64,000 nucleotides of DNA. It comes from Lomentospora prolificans. Lineage: Eukaryota; Ascomycota; Sordariomycetes; Microascales; Microascaceae. The position numbers were made by a program, and so were the translations under genes. The stretch spans positions 1,488,001-1,552,000 of the forward strand of contig JARFXM010000006.1 of NCBI GenBank assembly GCA_029532625.1, given 5' to 3'. Under the pieces are notes generated by a model that ran no database searches, was not told where the DNA came from, and saw only the letters and a program-made list of their open reading frames with translations. Positions 22,233 to 32,326 of this stretch are shown here, in pieces (position 1 is the first letter of the stretch; the number at the start of each line of letters is the position of its first letter).

Positions 22233-25200
22233 GAGGGAGCGGTTCTAGAAAGTGAAGAAACGAGTCGGAGAAAAGCGTATCTACATCACCTCGAGCATCA
22301 ATCGATATGGGAACATGATCAAGCTTGAATTTAAGAACACTCAGCTACTTTACAAAAGAGAATCTCAAGGCATCCCTTAGGGACTGAACGCAAACCCCAC
22401 ACCTGATTGTCCCTCCTTATCATATCTTAGTAGCTAAAGTTGTCGGCCAAAAGCTGTGGGTCAAATGATGAGCATTGGGGTCACAGCACGACGTGTATGC
22501 GTTAACTGCCCCCAAGAGACGCGACCAGCCCTGCTCGAGCGCAAAGAGACGCCCCACCTTCTAAACGATTTGCATGCCCATTTGGCGCGCGACCAGCTAC
22601 TGGGAATGGATTGTGAGGCACGTCGTAGAATACTCTGGACAAGGTCCTGCCCATTGGTTTTGTCCCTCCCGAGGTTTGTAGCTAGCGTGCGGTGGTTGTT
22701 CAATGGCATGCAGTCGACCTCCTCGGCCGAGTCCGAGACGCTGGCTCCGGAGCAAAGTAACGGGATGCAGAGCTCAGACAAGCACATGATCAGTTGTTTG
22801 ACCGATGTCTCGTGATCCGAGCCCCCGTCCTTACTATCGCGCTTATCTCCTTCAGAAAGGCCGACGCTTAGAAGTTATGTGGATAATCCAACCATCACCG
22901 AGATAACGGTAAGATATCCTCCTTCGTGCGGTAAACTAATTAGAATACCGCGCGGGTTTTAAAGATCATGACCACAGAGCCATCCACTCCGACTGGTAAG
23001 CCACTGTCCACATCTCGTTCACCCCCCACCATCCCCTTAGCACCCGTTGGGCAGCCGGGAGATGATTGTGCAGCAGATGACCGGATTACATGGACCGTCT
23101 AGGCGCCGAGCACTAGGGAAGAGAAAGCGAGTAAGCTAAATGCAAGGTACAATGCCCTTGCCTGACACCATCAAAGGAGTAGCATGGTATCTGCGAAACC
23201 GGCCTCGTTGAATGTTTAGCCTTCCGGCCCGCATAGTTTCGCTACGACGGAGGATCAGTCGTGTTGAGAATCGAACCCATTATGTCGCAACGGCGCCGCA
23301 ACTGGCCTTTTACTGTCATGCCTAGGACAACGCGTTATCGAGTCGGGGGCACTCAATAATCCATTAGGCAGCAAAGTAGTAATAGATGCTACCGTCTGCT
23401 ATTCAGGCCCATGATATGGCCCATCCTTCCCGGCAAAGCAATAAAGACAAGTGCTTCTACCGAGCACTTGTGGCACTCCATGATTCTCATCTAGGAGCTA
23501 GTTAGTATGACGATCCTTCGGGACGGGTTACAGTTGGGCGCTTGAGGAAGCTTTAACGTACTCATCGTATCATTCAGATCATGGACAACGATCTAAAGAT
23601 GTGGTTAAACGGAAGTCATACCCTCTATGCTTTCGATCCAAAACGAATTCCGGCGCTGAGCCTTGTGCCCGTTGATCTAACCGACGTGCCCTCGTTGCTA
23701 ATGTACAAGTCGTGAGGCATGTCGGACGTCCTGTGCCGTAGGCTCCTAACAGAAATCTCTATGAGTCCAAGCTAGAGGAGGCGTCAGTAATTACGCACGC
23801 GCTGCGGAAGTGGACATGACAAGTTGGCATACCGGGCGTTGACGCGTGAAGTCGTGACCGAAAAAGCCAAGTCATTGATCATCAAGATCATATCGTGAAT
23901 GCATACATAACCCCTTCTATTGAAATCCAAGGTATGCAACATTAATGGGCAGTTTAACGTCGTACCCAGGACGAGAAAGGGCGGTTCGTCGATGGTGGTT
24001 GGGCACGAGAGATTTCGGCCGACTGAGCTTAAAAGGGGAAGGAGATTTTTAAGATCGAGTCGATGCCACTAAGGCGAACCTGAGAGCGTAAGAGAAGGTA
24101 CCCTCAACCTATATCCGTGGTTGATCGTGATTTCGGCAGGGTATAGCAGCTCGCCCGAGGAGACGACGCGTTTTTGGCTGGTTGAGACATCGGCGAGAGA
24201 GCCAGGTTCACCTCATCAGGTCATGCCTCTAGTTGCGCTCGCCTTTCTTCGTGGAGAGAACACACTGCGATCTTTCGAAGGTCGACGAGTCGGGCTATTC
24301 GACGGGGCAGTTGGCGATCATGGCACGGTAACCGAATGAGATGTGCTAGCTTCAATCTCCATCTTGAAAAGCAAGGATGAAGAATACGGCAGGAACCGTC
24401 GACCAAGAATTAGGGACATGGTGGCAGCCGCCGCAGCCGGAAGGAGCGATCACAGAGTGGGTTTCAGGGGGCGAAAGGAAGGCTGGAAAGGACCAAGGAT
24501 GAAGATTTGTTGGGAGAGGTGCGAAGTCATGAGGGAAAATCACGGGCAGAGGGCCAGCGAGGTGTTCAAAGGGTGGCAGGCCATGGAATTACTGAGGGAT
24601 CAGCCCCGAGAATTCGACGGCCTTAACGCTGGCTAGCTATTATCCGTAGGCAACGCCAGCTCAACCTAACCTTGTCTAGCGCAGGGCCAGTGCAGGAACG
24701 CCATCGGTGCGCGGCGCGAGCACAGTGGAAATTATGCCATAATATCGCCCAGTTGTGACTTCGGGGTTGGCAACTGTACGTCAGTAAGTACCTCAGTACA
24801 GAGCTCGGACGACATTATTTGGTCAAGAAAATAAGTGTAATAAAACATCCCTCGTTTTATGGGAGAGAATAAAACTTAGCAAAAACCGTCATGCCCCAAC
24901 CAGGAAGTTTATTTGGAGGTAAGATGGACAAAATCCAGATCAGAAGTTCCGAGTCGATGGCCTTAAGGCTGGCTATCCTAGATCTAAGGAAGATGGTGGA
25001 TGTCGGTCATCGTGACTCCCATTTACCACCAAGGGTCACATGCCGCAATCCGACCAACATTTTTAGTGAGATGAATCCATAAACTTAAGGTCATGGCTCC
25101 ATAGCGTATGACATATATGCTCACCGGCGCACGCATAGGGATTACCGCCTGCTTTTCCGATTACGAGAGGAGGCATTAATGATAACAGAACGAGTGAGGG

Positions 25201-26805
25201 TAGACGAGGTCACCAGCTTCATTTCGACAGATGATGTGATTGAGGTTGTACTTGTTTAGAGAGGAGAACAGTCTTCGATGCCTTGAGTTGGCATGGCGCG
25301 TGTGGGATCAATCTAACAAATTCTAAATATTCAGTGACAGACGGGTGGTATCCGTCCGATTCTAGAACATCACTTACTACATTTTAGTCTCCAACTAGTA
25401 GTCTGTTCTATGGTCCGACACAACGGCACGCATGTTCCTATCCTAGGTACCCGGGCTGCGTCACGGTTGCCTAGGACTGGTGCACCTCAGAATGTGAGAA
25501 ACTATACAAGCGTTTAGGCGCAGAAAACTTGGAGGGTATGACTCCGAGAGGATATATTAGATCAGAGATTGATAGCGCCGATAGGCCCTTGACTGGATGC
25601 ACAGAGAGACTCAGCGAACGATTATGCTGCCAAGATGGGCTTCGCAAGACTAAGTGAGTGATTCTGTGGCAGAAGCCTACATGTGGTCTGTTTTCCTCAA
25701 CCTCAAATAAATGCCACCGAGAAAACAGCTCAGCCAATGTCAAATTCACCGATCTTTCAAACCCCTGGAATCAAGGGGAAAGTGAAGCTCCCATATCAAC
25801 ACACACACATGTAATCCGGGGCACGCCGAATCTACTTGAGTTAAGGGGCACTCTGGCGGCCACCACATAGATGGCGAATCTTCCCGTCTATCCCGGATGA
25901 AGCATGAGAGAGGAGAAATATCGCATGTAGACTCCTCCTCATCGTGGTGACTCCGGAAACTCAACACAGAGGAGCAAGGGCGAGCGAGCCTTTATCGTTT
26001 GAGTGGAGAATTTGACGAGGCCTGCTCCCAGTAGAAAGTGGAGACGACCGAGCCGAAGAGAACGCACTGAGGCGAAGCTAGAGCACCGTGTCGTTCTTCT
26101 CATCAGGCAACTAGTCGACGATTCTTATGGCTGTGGGGTTTGGGAGTACTATTCAGGTGATAGATTGCGAAGTTTCAGAGCGTTGATTTACCGTTGGGTT
26201 ACATAGACGTGGCTATCAAAAAGATATTGCCACGGCGCTACCGAACGAAAACTAAACGGGGGGAGACGAAAAAAGGAACAAGAAAACAATTCCGATAGTC
26301 TAGATTCAACGGATGACGTGTGTACTAAGCTACACGTTTGTAAAGGGTGAGAACACTGTGCTATCGAGTATGCGGCCTGACTCTCTACTGCATGCCCTTC
26401 TCGGTCTCATTCTCCATAATCTCAAGACGGTGGTCTGGGCGGACAGGAGTGAACATACCGTGCCTACTGAAGGATGCGAAATTGAAGGAATGCAGCTAGG
26501 TTTAGAGTAAGTGGTACAACCGTTTGCGTAATTTAGTGAGTAATAGGCGACATGCCTAGGATGAGAAATGAGGGTTGGGGTGTAAACTACATGCGGATAG
26601 CGCAGGATAATTGTCGAAGGAGCGCAGAATGCGACGGCTCGAGTGGTATGTCGGGCTCATTATCGAGATGTTTTCGTGCTTGTACATGCGCTCGAAGAGT
26701 GACCATGCTAAGCAGAAGTGAAAAAGCAGTGGTAATGGCTGTTGGTAGGGGTATACTGTCCCGGGGCGATGAGGTCCGATGCGGGGAGCTGGTGCTGACG
26801 CGCGG
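22233..26805. other. Gene-free region
   Basis: About 4.6 kb with no credible coding sequence on either strand. Frames are short and lack family motifs or introns with matching conserved ends. I see no terminal repeats, transposase signatures or tRNA gene; one B-box-like motif near 23266 was rejected. A GCTGGCTAGC motif occurs at about 24630. The right end holds the 3' flank of the Mpo1-like gene. Confidence 0.5.
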
Positions 26806-27526
26806 TTACTGGCCCTTCTTCTGCTTCTCAGCCTTGAATTTGGCAATCTCCTTCTGGACCGCCTTTTCTACGCGGGCATGCAACTCGGGGCGATAACCGA
26901 GCAGGAAGAGAAACTCAAGCCAGACGAAAAGCGGGGCTAGGAAAATAGCCTGGATTAAGTTGTCCAGCAGAGCCGGAGCTCGGCCTTCGAAAGCACCGTG
27001 GCCAAGGAACTGGGCAAGCCAGCAGACGATGTGAACAACTAAGGCAACTTTGTTGGTCATGTCAGGGTCAGAAACCTGGAGGTAATTGGCGCCAGCGGCA
27101 GCGCCTACGCAGAGGACTGCAAGGACAGTGCCAGCAACGGGCTCCAGGAGGACATAGAGACCGCCCCAAATGAACGATGCTAATGTGCCTAGGTTCAGGT
27201 CAAGGTAAGGTACCGAGAGCCACTCTGGCAAGTTGACGAGAGGGCCGGTGTTTGTCGCCTATCAAGCACGTAAGCGACTAAATAGAGGCAAGAGAAGGGC
27301 CATTCTCGCCGAGGAACTCACAAGAGCGAACGCGGAGAACAAGATCAAAGGCACACAGATCATGTGAATGATCACATTGACGGTGTTATGGTGATAGGCA
27401 CCATACTTTCAAGTATAATGAGATTAGTTCTTGTGGCCCAAGAGCGAAGAGGGAATACCGGGTTTATGGGTGGAGACACGGGGAAGTCAATACAAAGACG
27501 AGGTGCTTCTCGAGATCGAGAGACAT
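26806..27526 (-). CDS. MPO1: Mpo1-like (DUF962) 2-hydroxy fatty acid dioxygenase
   Basis: Three exons (27494-27526, 27322-27405, 26806-27258) encode 189 residues. Introns are 27406-27493 (donor GTATTG, acceptor AAG) and 27259-27321 (GTGAGT...TAG). The first exon codes only 11 residues (MSLDLEKHLVF), and the second begins YGAYHHNTVNVIIHMICVPL, the conserved opening of the DUF962/YGL010w family. A second histidine motif, HIVCWLAQFLGHGAFEGRAP, lies in the middle. Three or four hydrophobic segments predict an ER membrane protein, and the C-terminus is Lys-rich (AKFKAEKQKKGQ), compatible with ER retention. Known role: yeast Mpo1 is an Fe(II)-dependent dioxygenase that alpha-oxidises 2-hydroxypalmitic acid during phytosphingosine breakdown; activity here is inferred. 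Divergent from RPB7. Confidence 0.9.
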
Positions 27527-29180
27527 GGTCAGATAAGATGAAGTGGTGTGTGTAATTTATATGCGAGCGGCCAGCTCATAAGCTTAGAGTGCTGTCTGGC
27601 GTGTTATGCAGGGCCCGACGTGATCGAGCTAAGGGCGCAGCCAAGATGGAAGGATAAAAGAAATGAAGCGCTAAGATATTTCAAGATCTAATGGTTAAGA
27701 AGTGCTCCTCTGAGATACTAAACGTGGGAAGAAGGTTGGCCAGGGAAGTGTGTCGAAAGTTGAGCTTTACCCCAAGTTGGGTTGAAGAGAGGAAACATCC
27801 ATTGAAGCGAGGGGGAGATTTCTTGCCGTTTTGAAGTCGCGTGGGTCTCGTCAGCACAGTTGTACTTTATGGGTCTGTCTCTGCCACTGAACGAGCGCCA
27901 GCCCAGGCTTGCCGGGTAAGCTCAACGGCTGCCAACGCTGGCTGGCCAGGGTGCGCCGGAGTATGTGCATGGGCAAACTTCTGGTCTGCTTACTTAACGA
28001 CTGATACGGGGTGCCCCATCGGGTACCTCACCGCACCACTAATGCCGTGACATCTACGAAGGTAGGGTAGCACCAGTGATCGAACGTTAAGTACAGTAGG
28101 CGGTAGTGTCATGATGTGTGATCCATTGGATACCTCAAAGCCCGACTTTGAGCCCCCGGGCCTCGGATGATTTCAACGCTTGTCATATTGCGGTGGGCCG
28201 CCTTGGCGTCTACCCCAGGTTCAAGGACTGGGGTTCTCCTGTATGTCGCTGGCTACAGGAGGGTCCTTGGGGGTGACGGCCCTCTTAATCCCAGAACCTT
28301 TATGTTGTCGAGGACTCAAGAGGTTTGTTGGCGAACAGCCAAAGGCGCAAATTGTGTGTAAGCCCTGATATACCTAGCTCTTCAAGGGTAGCTGTCTCAT
28401 GCAATTTCATGTGATTCTTGAAGACACCAACCTGCATCCTGCCGAGGTCTAGGAGCCTCGTAACCAACGGTCGTAGTAACGCTAATAAATCACTGGTTCT
28501 CCAAGTGGTCGGATGCACAAGCGTTGTGGGAGGGACAGTGCGATTGTAGGATCTTCCTATCTGCACTGTCAACCAAACGAAGATAATGTGCCACATATCC
28601 TCATGCGCCACACGTGGCTATCCTGATTAATTCCTGGCAACAGAGCCCACGATCCCACTCCCACTGCCTCAGCCTTGTGCTAGCTTCCTTCTCACTCTTC
28701 TTATTACCCGACCGTCTCTCGTTCATCCCCTATCGCTCCCCGTCAAAGGTATCCCGAGGGCTTCAGTTCAACGACTCCTCGGCGAGGAGAAGAAATCCAT
28801 CGAGCATTCTTTGGAATCTCTTCTCTCAGCCCGGCTCCTTCCGCAGCTTAATTTTCGCGGTCGCTGACGGCCTCGCCGACCTCACATCCCCTCATCCACC
28901 TACGCCTCGACGGTTCTATTCACCCCTTCCGATACAGTTATTGGTTGTTTATCTCGCATAGCGTCCAATTAGTGATCTTTGTTTCGCTTCGAGATCGAAA
29001 TCGAGCCCCGGTTCAGATTACTATCCCCGAAGCGACAGCGCGCATCGACCCCGACCCGCAATCGAACCGATCTGCTCTCTCAGCCTCTTAATACGCGCCA
29101 TCGAGGCCCAAAATCCTCTCCCCCCGAAGCCAACCCGCCTATCTCCCTCTTTCGCCTGTTCGATTCTATCTACTTCCGTC
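27527..29180. promoter_or_regulatory. Divergent promoter region of the Mpo1-like gene and RPB7
   Basis: 1.65 kb with no convincing coding sequence. The RPB7 side (about 28650-29180) is strongly pyrimidine-rich and reads like a long promoter and 5' leader. The 27890-27955 stretch has GCTGGCTGGCC-type motifs. Confidence 0.5.
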
Positions 29181-29907
29181 ATGTTTTTCCTCTATAATAT
29201 GGAGCGCAGGGTCACCCTACACCCGTCGTACTTTGGTAGAAACATGAAAGAACTTGTCACAACCAAGCTTGTGCAAGATGTTGAAGGTACCTGCGCCGGA
29301 GACTACTACATTATTGTCATCATGGATGCCTTCGACATCTCTGAAGGCCGTGTCCTCCCTGGTACTGGCCTCGCCGAGTTCACTGTCGGCTACCGTGCGG
29401 TAGTTTGGCGGCCTTTCAAGGGCGAGACTGTAAGCTTTGACATCTACTGTTCCCATACGGTATTTGTCAGAAGATGGTCTGAGTTAACACGAATCCCACC
29501 AGGTTGATGCTGTCGTCGTTTCGGTAAATCACCAAGGCTTTTTCGCGAACGCAGGACCCCTGAAACTCTTTGTCTCCGCCCATGTATGTGCTCATGATCA
29601 TATTTTAGGCAGGAAATAACTTCAACTCGCTAACATAATTGCTTCTTGACAGCTTATTCCCAATGAGATTAAGTGGGATCCTAACGCCACTCCACCGCAG
29701 TTTACCAACAATGAAGACATGGTCATCGAGAAAGGAACACAAGTCCGAGTCAAAATCATCGGTATCAGGAGTGAGGTTGGTGAAATGTGGGCAATTGGCA
29801 GTATAAAAGAGGATTATCTAGGGTATGGTCTCCCTGAAGCTCTCTTATGCCTTTTTATCAAAGTGACTCGAACTAATTGTCTCTGTAGCTGCCTCCAAGA
29901 AAGCTAA
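29181..29907 (+). CDS. RPB7: DNA-directed RNA polymerase II subunit Rpb7
   Basis: Four exons (29181-29429, 29503-29583, 29653-29822, 29889-29907) encode 172 residues, the normal Rpb7 length. Introns use GTAAGC...CAG, GTATGT...CAG and GTATGG...TAG. The sequence opens with MFFLYNMERRVTLHPSYFGR and contains the Rpb7 N-terminal RNP fold (GLAEFTVGYRAVVWRPFKGE), followed by the S1/OB domain (VVVSVNHQGFFANAGPLKLF) and the end GEMWAIGSIKEDYLG. The last exon adds only six codons (CLQES after the split Gly). Known role: Rpb7 pairs with Rpb4 as the stalk of RNA polymerase II, binding nascent RNA and acting in initiation and mRNA decay. Confidence 0.97.
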
Positions 29908-30569
29908 ATCTGCAGCTTTTAGCAAGATATGAGGTGAAAATAATATTCCTCTCCTATGCTTGCAACTAAAGCTGCAGAAATTCCATTCGGTTTACGCAAT
30001 TACTGGCTCTAATCCTAATCACTACAAAGATGACCTGTGACTAGGCTATCAGCGCAGCCCTGGATAGAGTTGGCTCAATGCCGTTCGAGTCGAGGCTTCG
30101 CAGAACGGGATTGCGAGCCATGATTGGTTTGCAAAGGTGCAATCCAGCAGGGGAACAAATGCAAGGCGTTACGGCTGTTTCGATAAGAACTGGAAAATGG
30201 ATTTGGCTGAACACCAGGTCATAGATTATGGCGCTTTGGAACTGGTAGAGGAGCCCTTCGATTCACGGGGATTTTATACAACCTCGTACTTGTGAGATCA
30301 CGAGCGTTAGCTCTCGAACTTCTACAATCAGTGCTTCAAGAGATTTCAAGAAAAGGAATTTCTATATTCTTGAAAATTAAGCATATCAAGCAATTGTAGA
30401 CATCTATTACCCGCCTTGTGAATAAAATCAAAAAGACATCTCGTGATCATACCGTGTACCAGACCATAACAAAGGAACCAATGTCATCATTCGTAACATG
30501 CAAGCAATATTACGCCAATAAAAACACCGTATATAGCCCTGCGCCTTGTAGGTAGAACCTTTTGTAGCC
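29908..30569. other. Intergenic region, convergent 3' ends
   Basis: It lies between the stop codons of RPB7 (+) and the cysteine-rich membrane protein gene (-). No gene is seen. Confidence 0.5.
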
Positions 30570-32326
30570 TTACCCGTCTAGTTCGGCGAACCTTGTCATC
30601 CGGCCCACAGAGCTTGTGCTTGGATGGGGAATAGTCCTCATCTGTGGCCTCTCCCCTTGTTCAGGAGCGCCATCGTAGGCCAAGGATGTGTGAGGAGAGG
30701 GGACCTGTGTCGTGGCTTCCGAGATGGACCTGTTATGGCCGCGGGTGCCAGGCGGTGAACCGGTGAGCGGTGCGCCGTATGACTGCCGCCATGACTTGCC
30801 GCCAGTAGATGGGAGGTAGGTGTCACTCGGTTTTCGGGGTGACGAAGGAATCGGTGCGGGAGCGGGAGCGAGGATAAAGTCGTGGGGGAACTCGCCTTCC
30901 GGGTTCTTCTTATTTTTGGAGCGTCTCCAAAAGATAAATGCAAGGGCGCCGATGGCGAGAGCTGCGATCCCAGATCCAACACCGATACCAACAATGGTAC
31001 CAGTGGAGAGGCGCTTAGGGTCAGAGTCTTCGGAGCTCGAGTGTGAACCCGGAGCATCTGTTGGCGATGTTAAGCCCGTCTGGGGCATATCAGTCGGATC
31101 AATCAGTGAGGTACTGGTGGACGTTATTGTACGTGTAGTCGGCTCTCTAGAAGAGACTGTGACTGTGGAAGTGCTAGATACTGTTTCTCGAGCCCCAATA
31201 ACCCTGTGGCGGCACGTTAGTATCCGAACATCCGGATAAGTAAGAGCTACCGCACTTACCTCGTACTAGTATAGAATATCGTTGTGGTTATAGTTGTAGT
31301 GTCAAGGTTAGTAGTCGTCTTCTTATCCTTGACGGTAGTACGGGACACGACGGTGGTCGTGACAATAACCGTGAAGGTCGATGTGCCATCGTTCTGTCGA
31401 CGCCGTAACTCGCGATCTGAAGAACTGTCAAAAGCAGTACAGTGCCTTGACTCGGTCGGGGAAATGGGCAATTCCTCATCCCACGGCGGGTGTAGTTGAC
31501 TGCCGAAAATGAGTCTCCTCCATAGGGATATAAAGCCTTGTGTCAAACTTCCGGAGGGTAGGTCTCTTGCCTTGACCCGGGTTGCGGCAGCAGATCCAGC
31601 CTCCCTCGCAAGAAGATGCCGTTTTTGAGCCACAGTTGTCGTCACGTACGTTATTTCTGTCTGAGTTCCCTGGTCCGATGTGACGGTTGTTGTAACGACC
31701 GAGTTTACCGTTGAAGTTGCTTCTACCTGCACATGCACCGTCACGACTTCAATCTCAGTATGTGTCAAGGTCGTTTGGACAGACGTTGTCGAAGTGACGG
31801 TGGTGCTTGTCGAACTGTTAATCCCGGCCGATACTAATCTAACACGAAGGTGATGGTGATGCGGCTAGAAGGGAAAGACTTACACGGTAACCTCACATTT
31901 CCCGGAATTACACTTCCTACCTTTCTCACAGCATCCATCTCCGCAACAAGTCGCCCCGCCAGTGCAGCAGGACTTACCCGGGCAGCAAGTAGCGTCTGCA
32001 TCCTGGCAACACCACTGATCGGATCCCAGTGAGCAGCATCCTCCGCAGTCGGGGCAGAACCGTGCCTTATCCGAAAAGCAGTAATTGCTGCCATTCTCCA
32101 AACATTCACGCTTTCTTAGCCAGAAGGTTTGTTGGCCATATTGTGGTTCTATTCCTGCACGAGCGGGCCACGGCTCTAATAGATGGAAGGAAACGTCGTC
32201 GGCGAGGCTGGCGTTGTGAAGGCCAAGAAAGTGATCCGAAGTCGGAAAAGGATTAACGAAAGAAGAAAATATCAAGATCCCAAACGCAGCGACCATGATG
32301 GAGCGAAAACTATGAGAGAGCTCCAT
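30570..32326 (-). CDS. Cysteine-rich, Thr/Ser-rich single-pass membrane protein (sensor-like)
   Basis: Three exons (31884-32326, 31260-31838, 30570-31203) encode about 551 residues; introns are 31839-31883 (45 nt, GTAAGT...TAG) and 31204-31259 (GTAAGT, branch ACTAAC, CAG). Order: hydrophobic signal peptide (about 8-24); 18 cysteines between residues 75 and 144, seven as CC pairs or clusters (GGCCSL, QWCCQD, ATCCPG); Thr/Val/Ser-rich blocks likely O-glycosylated (VVTTTVTSD, TVIVTTTVVSRTTV); a transmembrane helix at about 410-433 (IVGIGVGSGIAALAIGALAF); then a basic stop-transfer WRRSKNKK and a Pro/Ser-rich cytoplasmic tail of about 115 residues. The layout resembles fungal Wsc/Mid2-type wall sensors but the cysteine pattern is not a WSC domain. 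A non-Thr segment between the two Thr blocks (about residues 210-290) might hide an in-frame intron. I do not recognise a named family; a cell-surface role is inferred. Confidence 0.8.

Noticed and set aside
23240..23345. Possible tRNA on the minus strand (B-box-like GGGTTCGATTCTC near 23266 and a CATAA string)
   Set aside because: There is no matching acceptor stem or complete anticodon stem; the T-arm follows the CATAA too closely. At most a decayed tRNA-like fragment.
22233..26805. Degraded transposon
   Set aside because: No terminal repeats, no transposase, reverse transcriptase or integrase motifs, and no clear AT shift from RIP visible by eye. It remains possible but unsupported.
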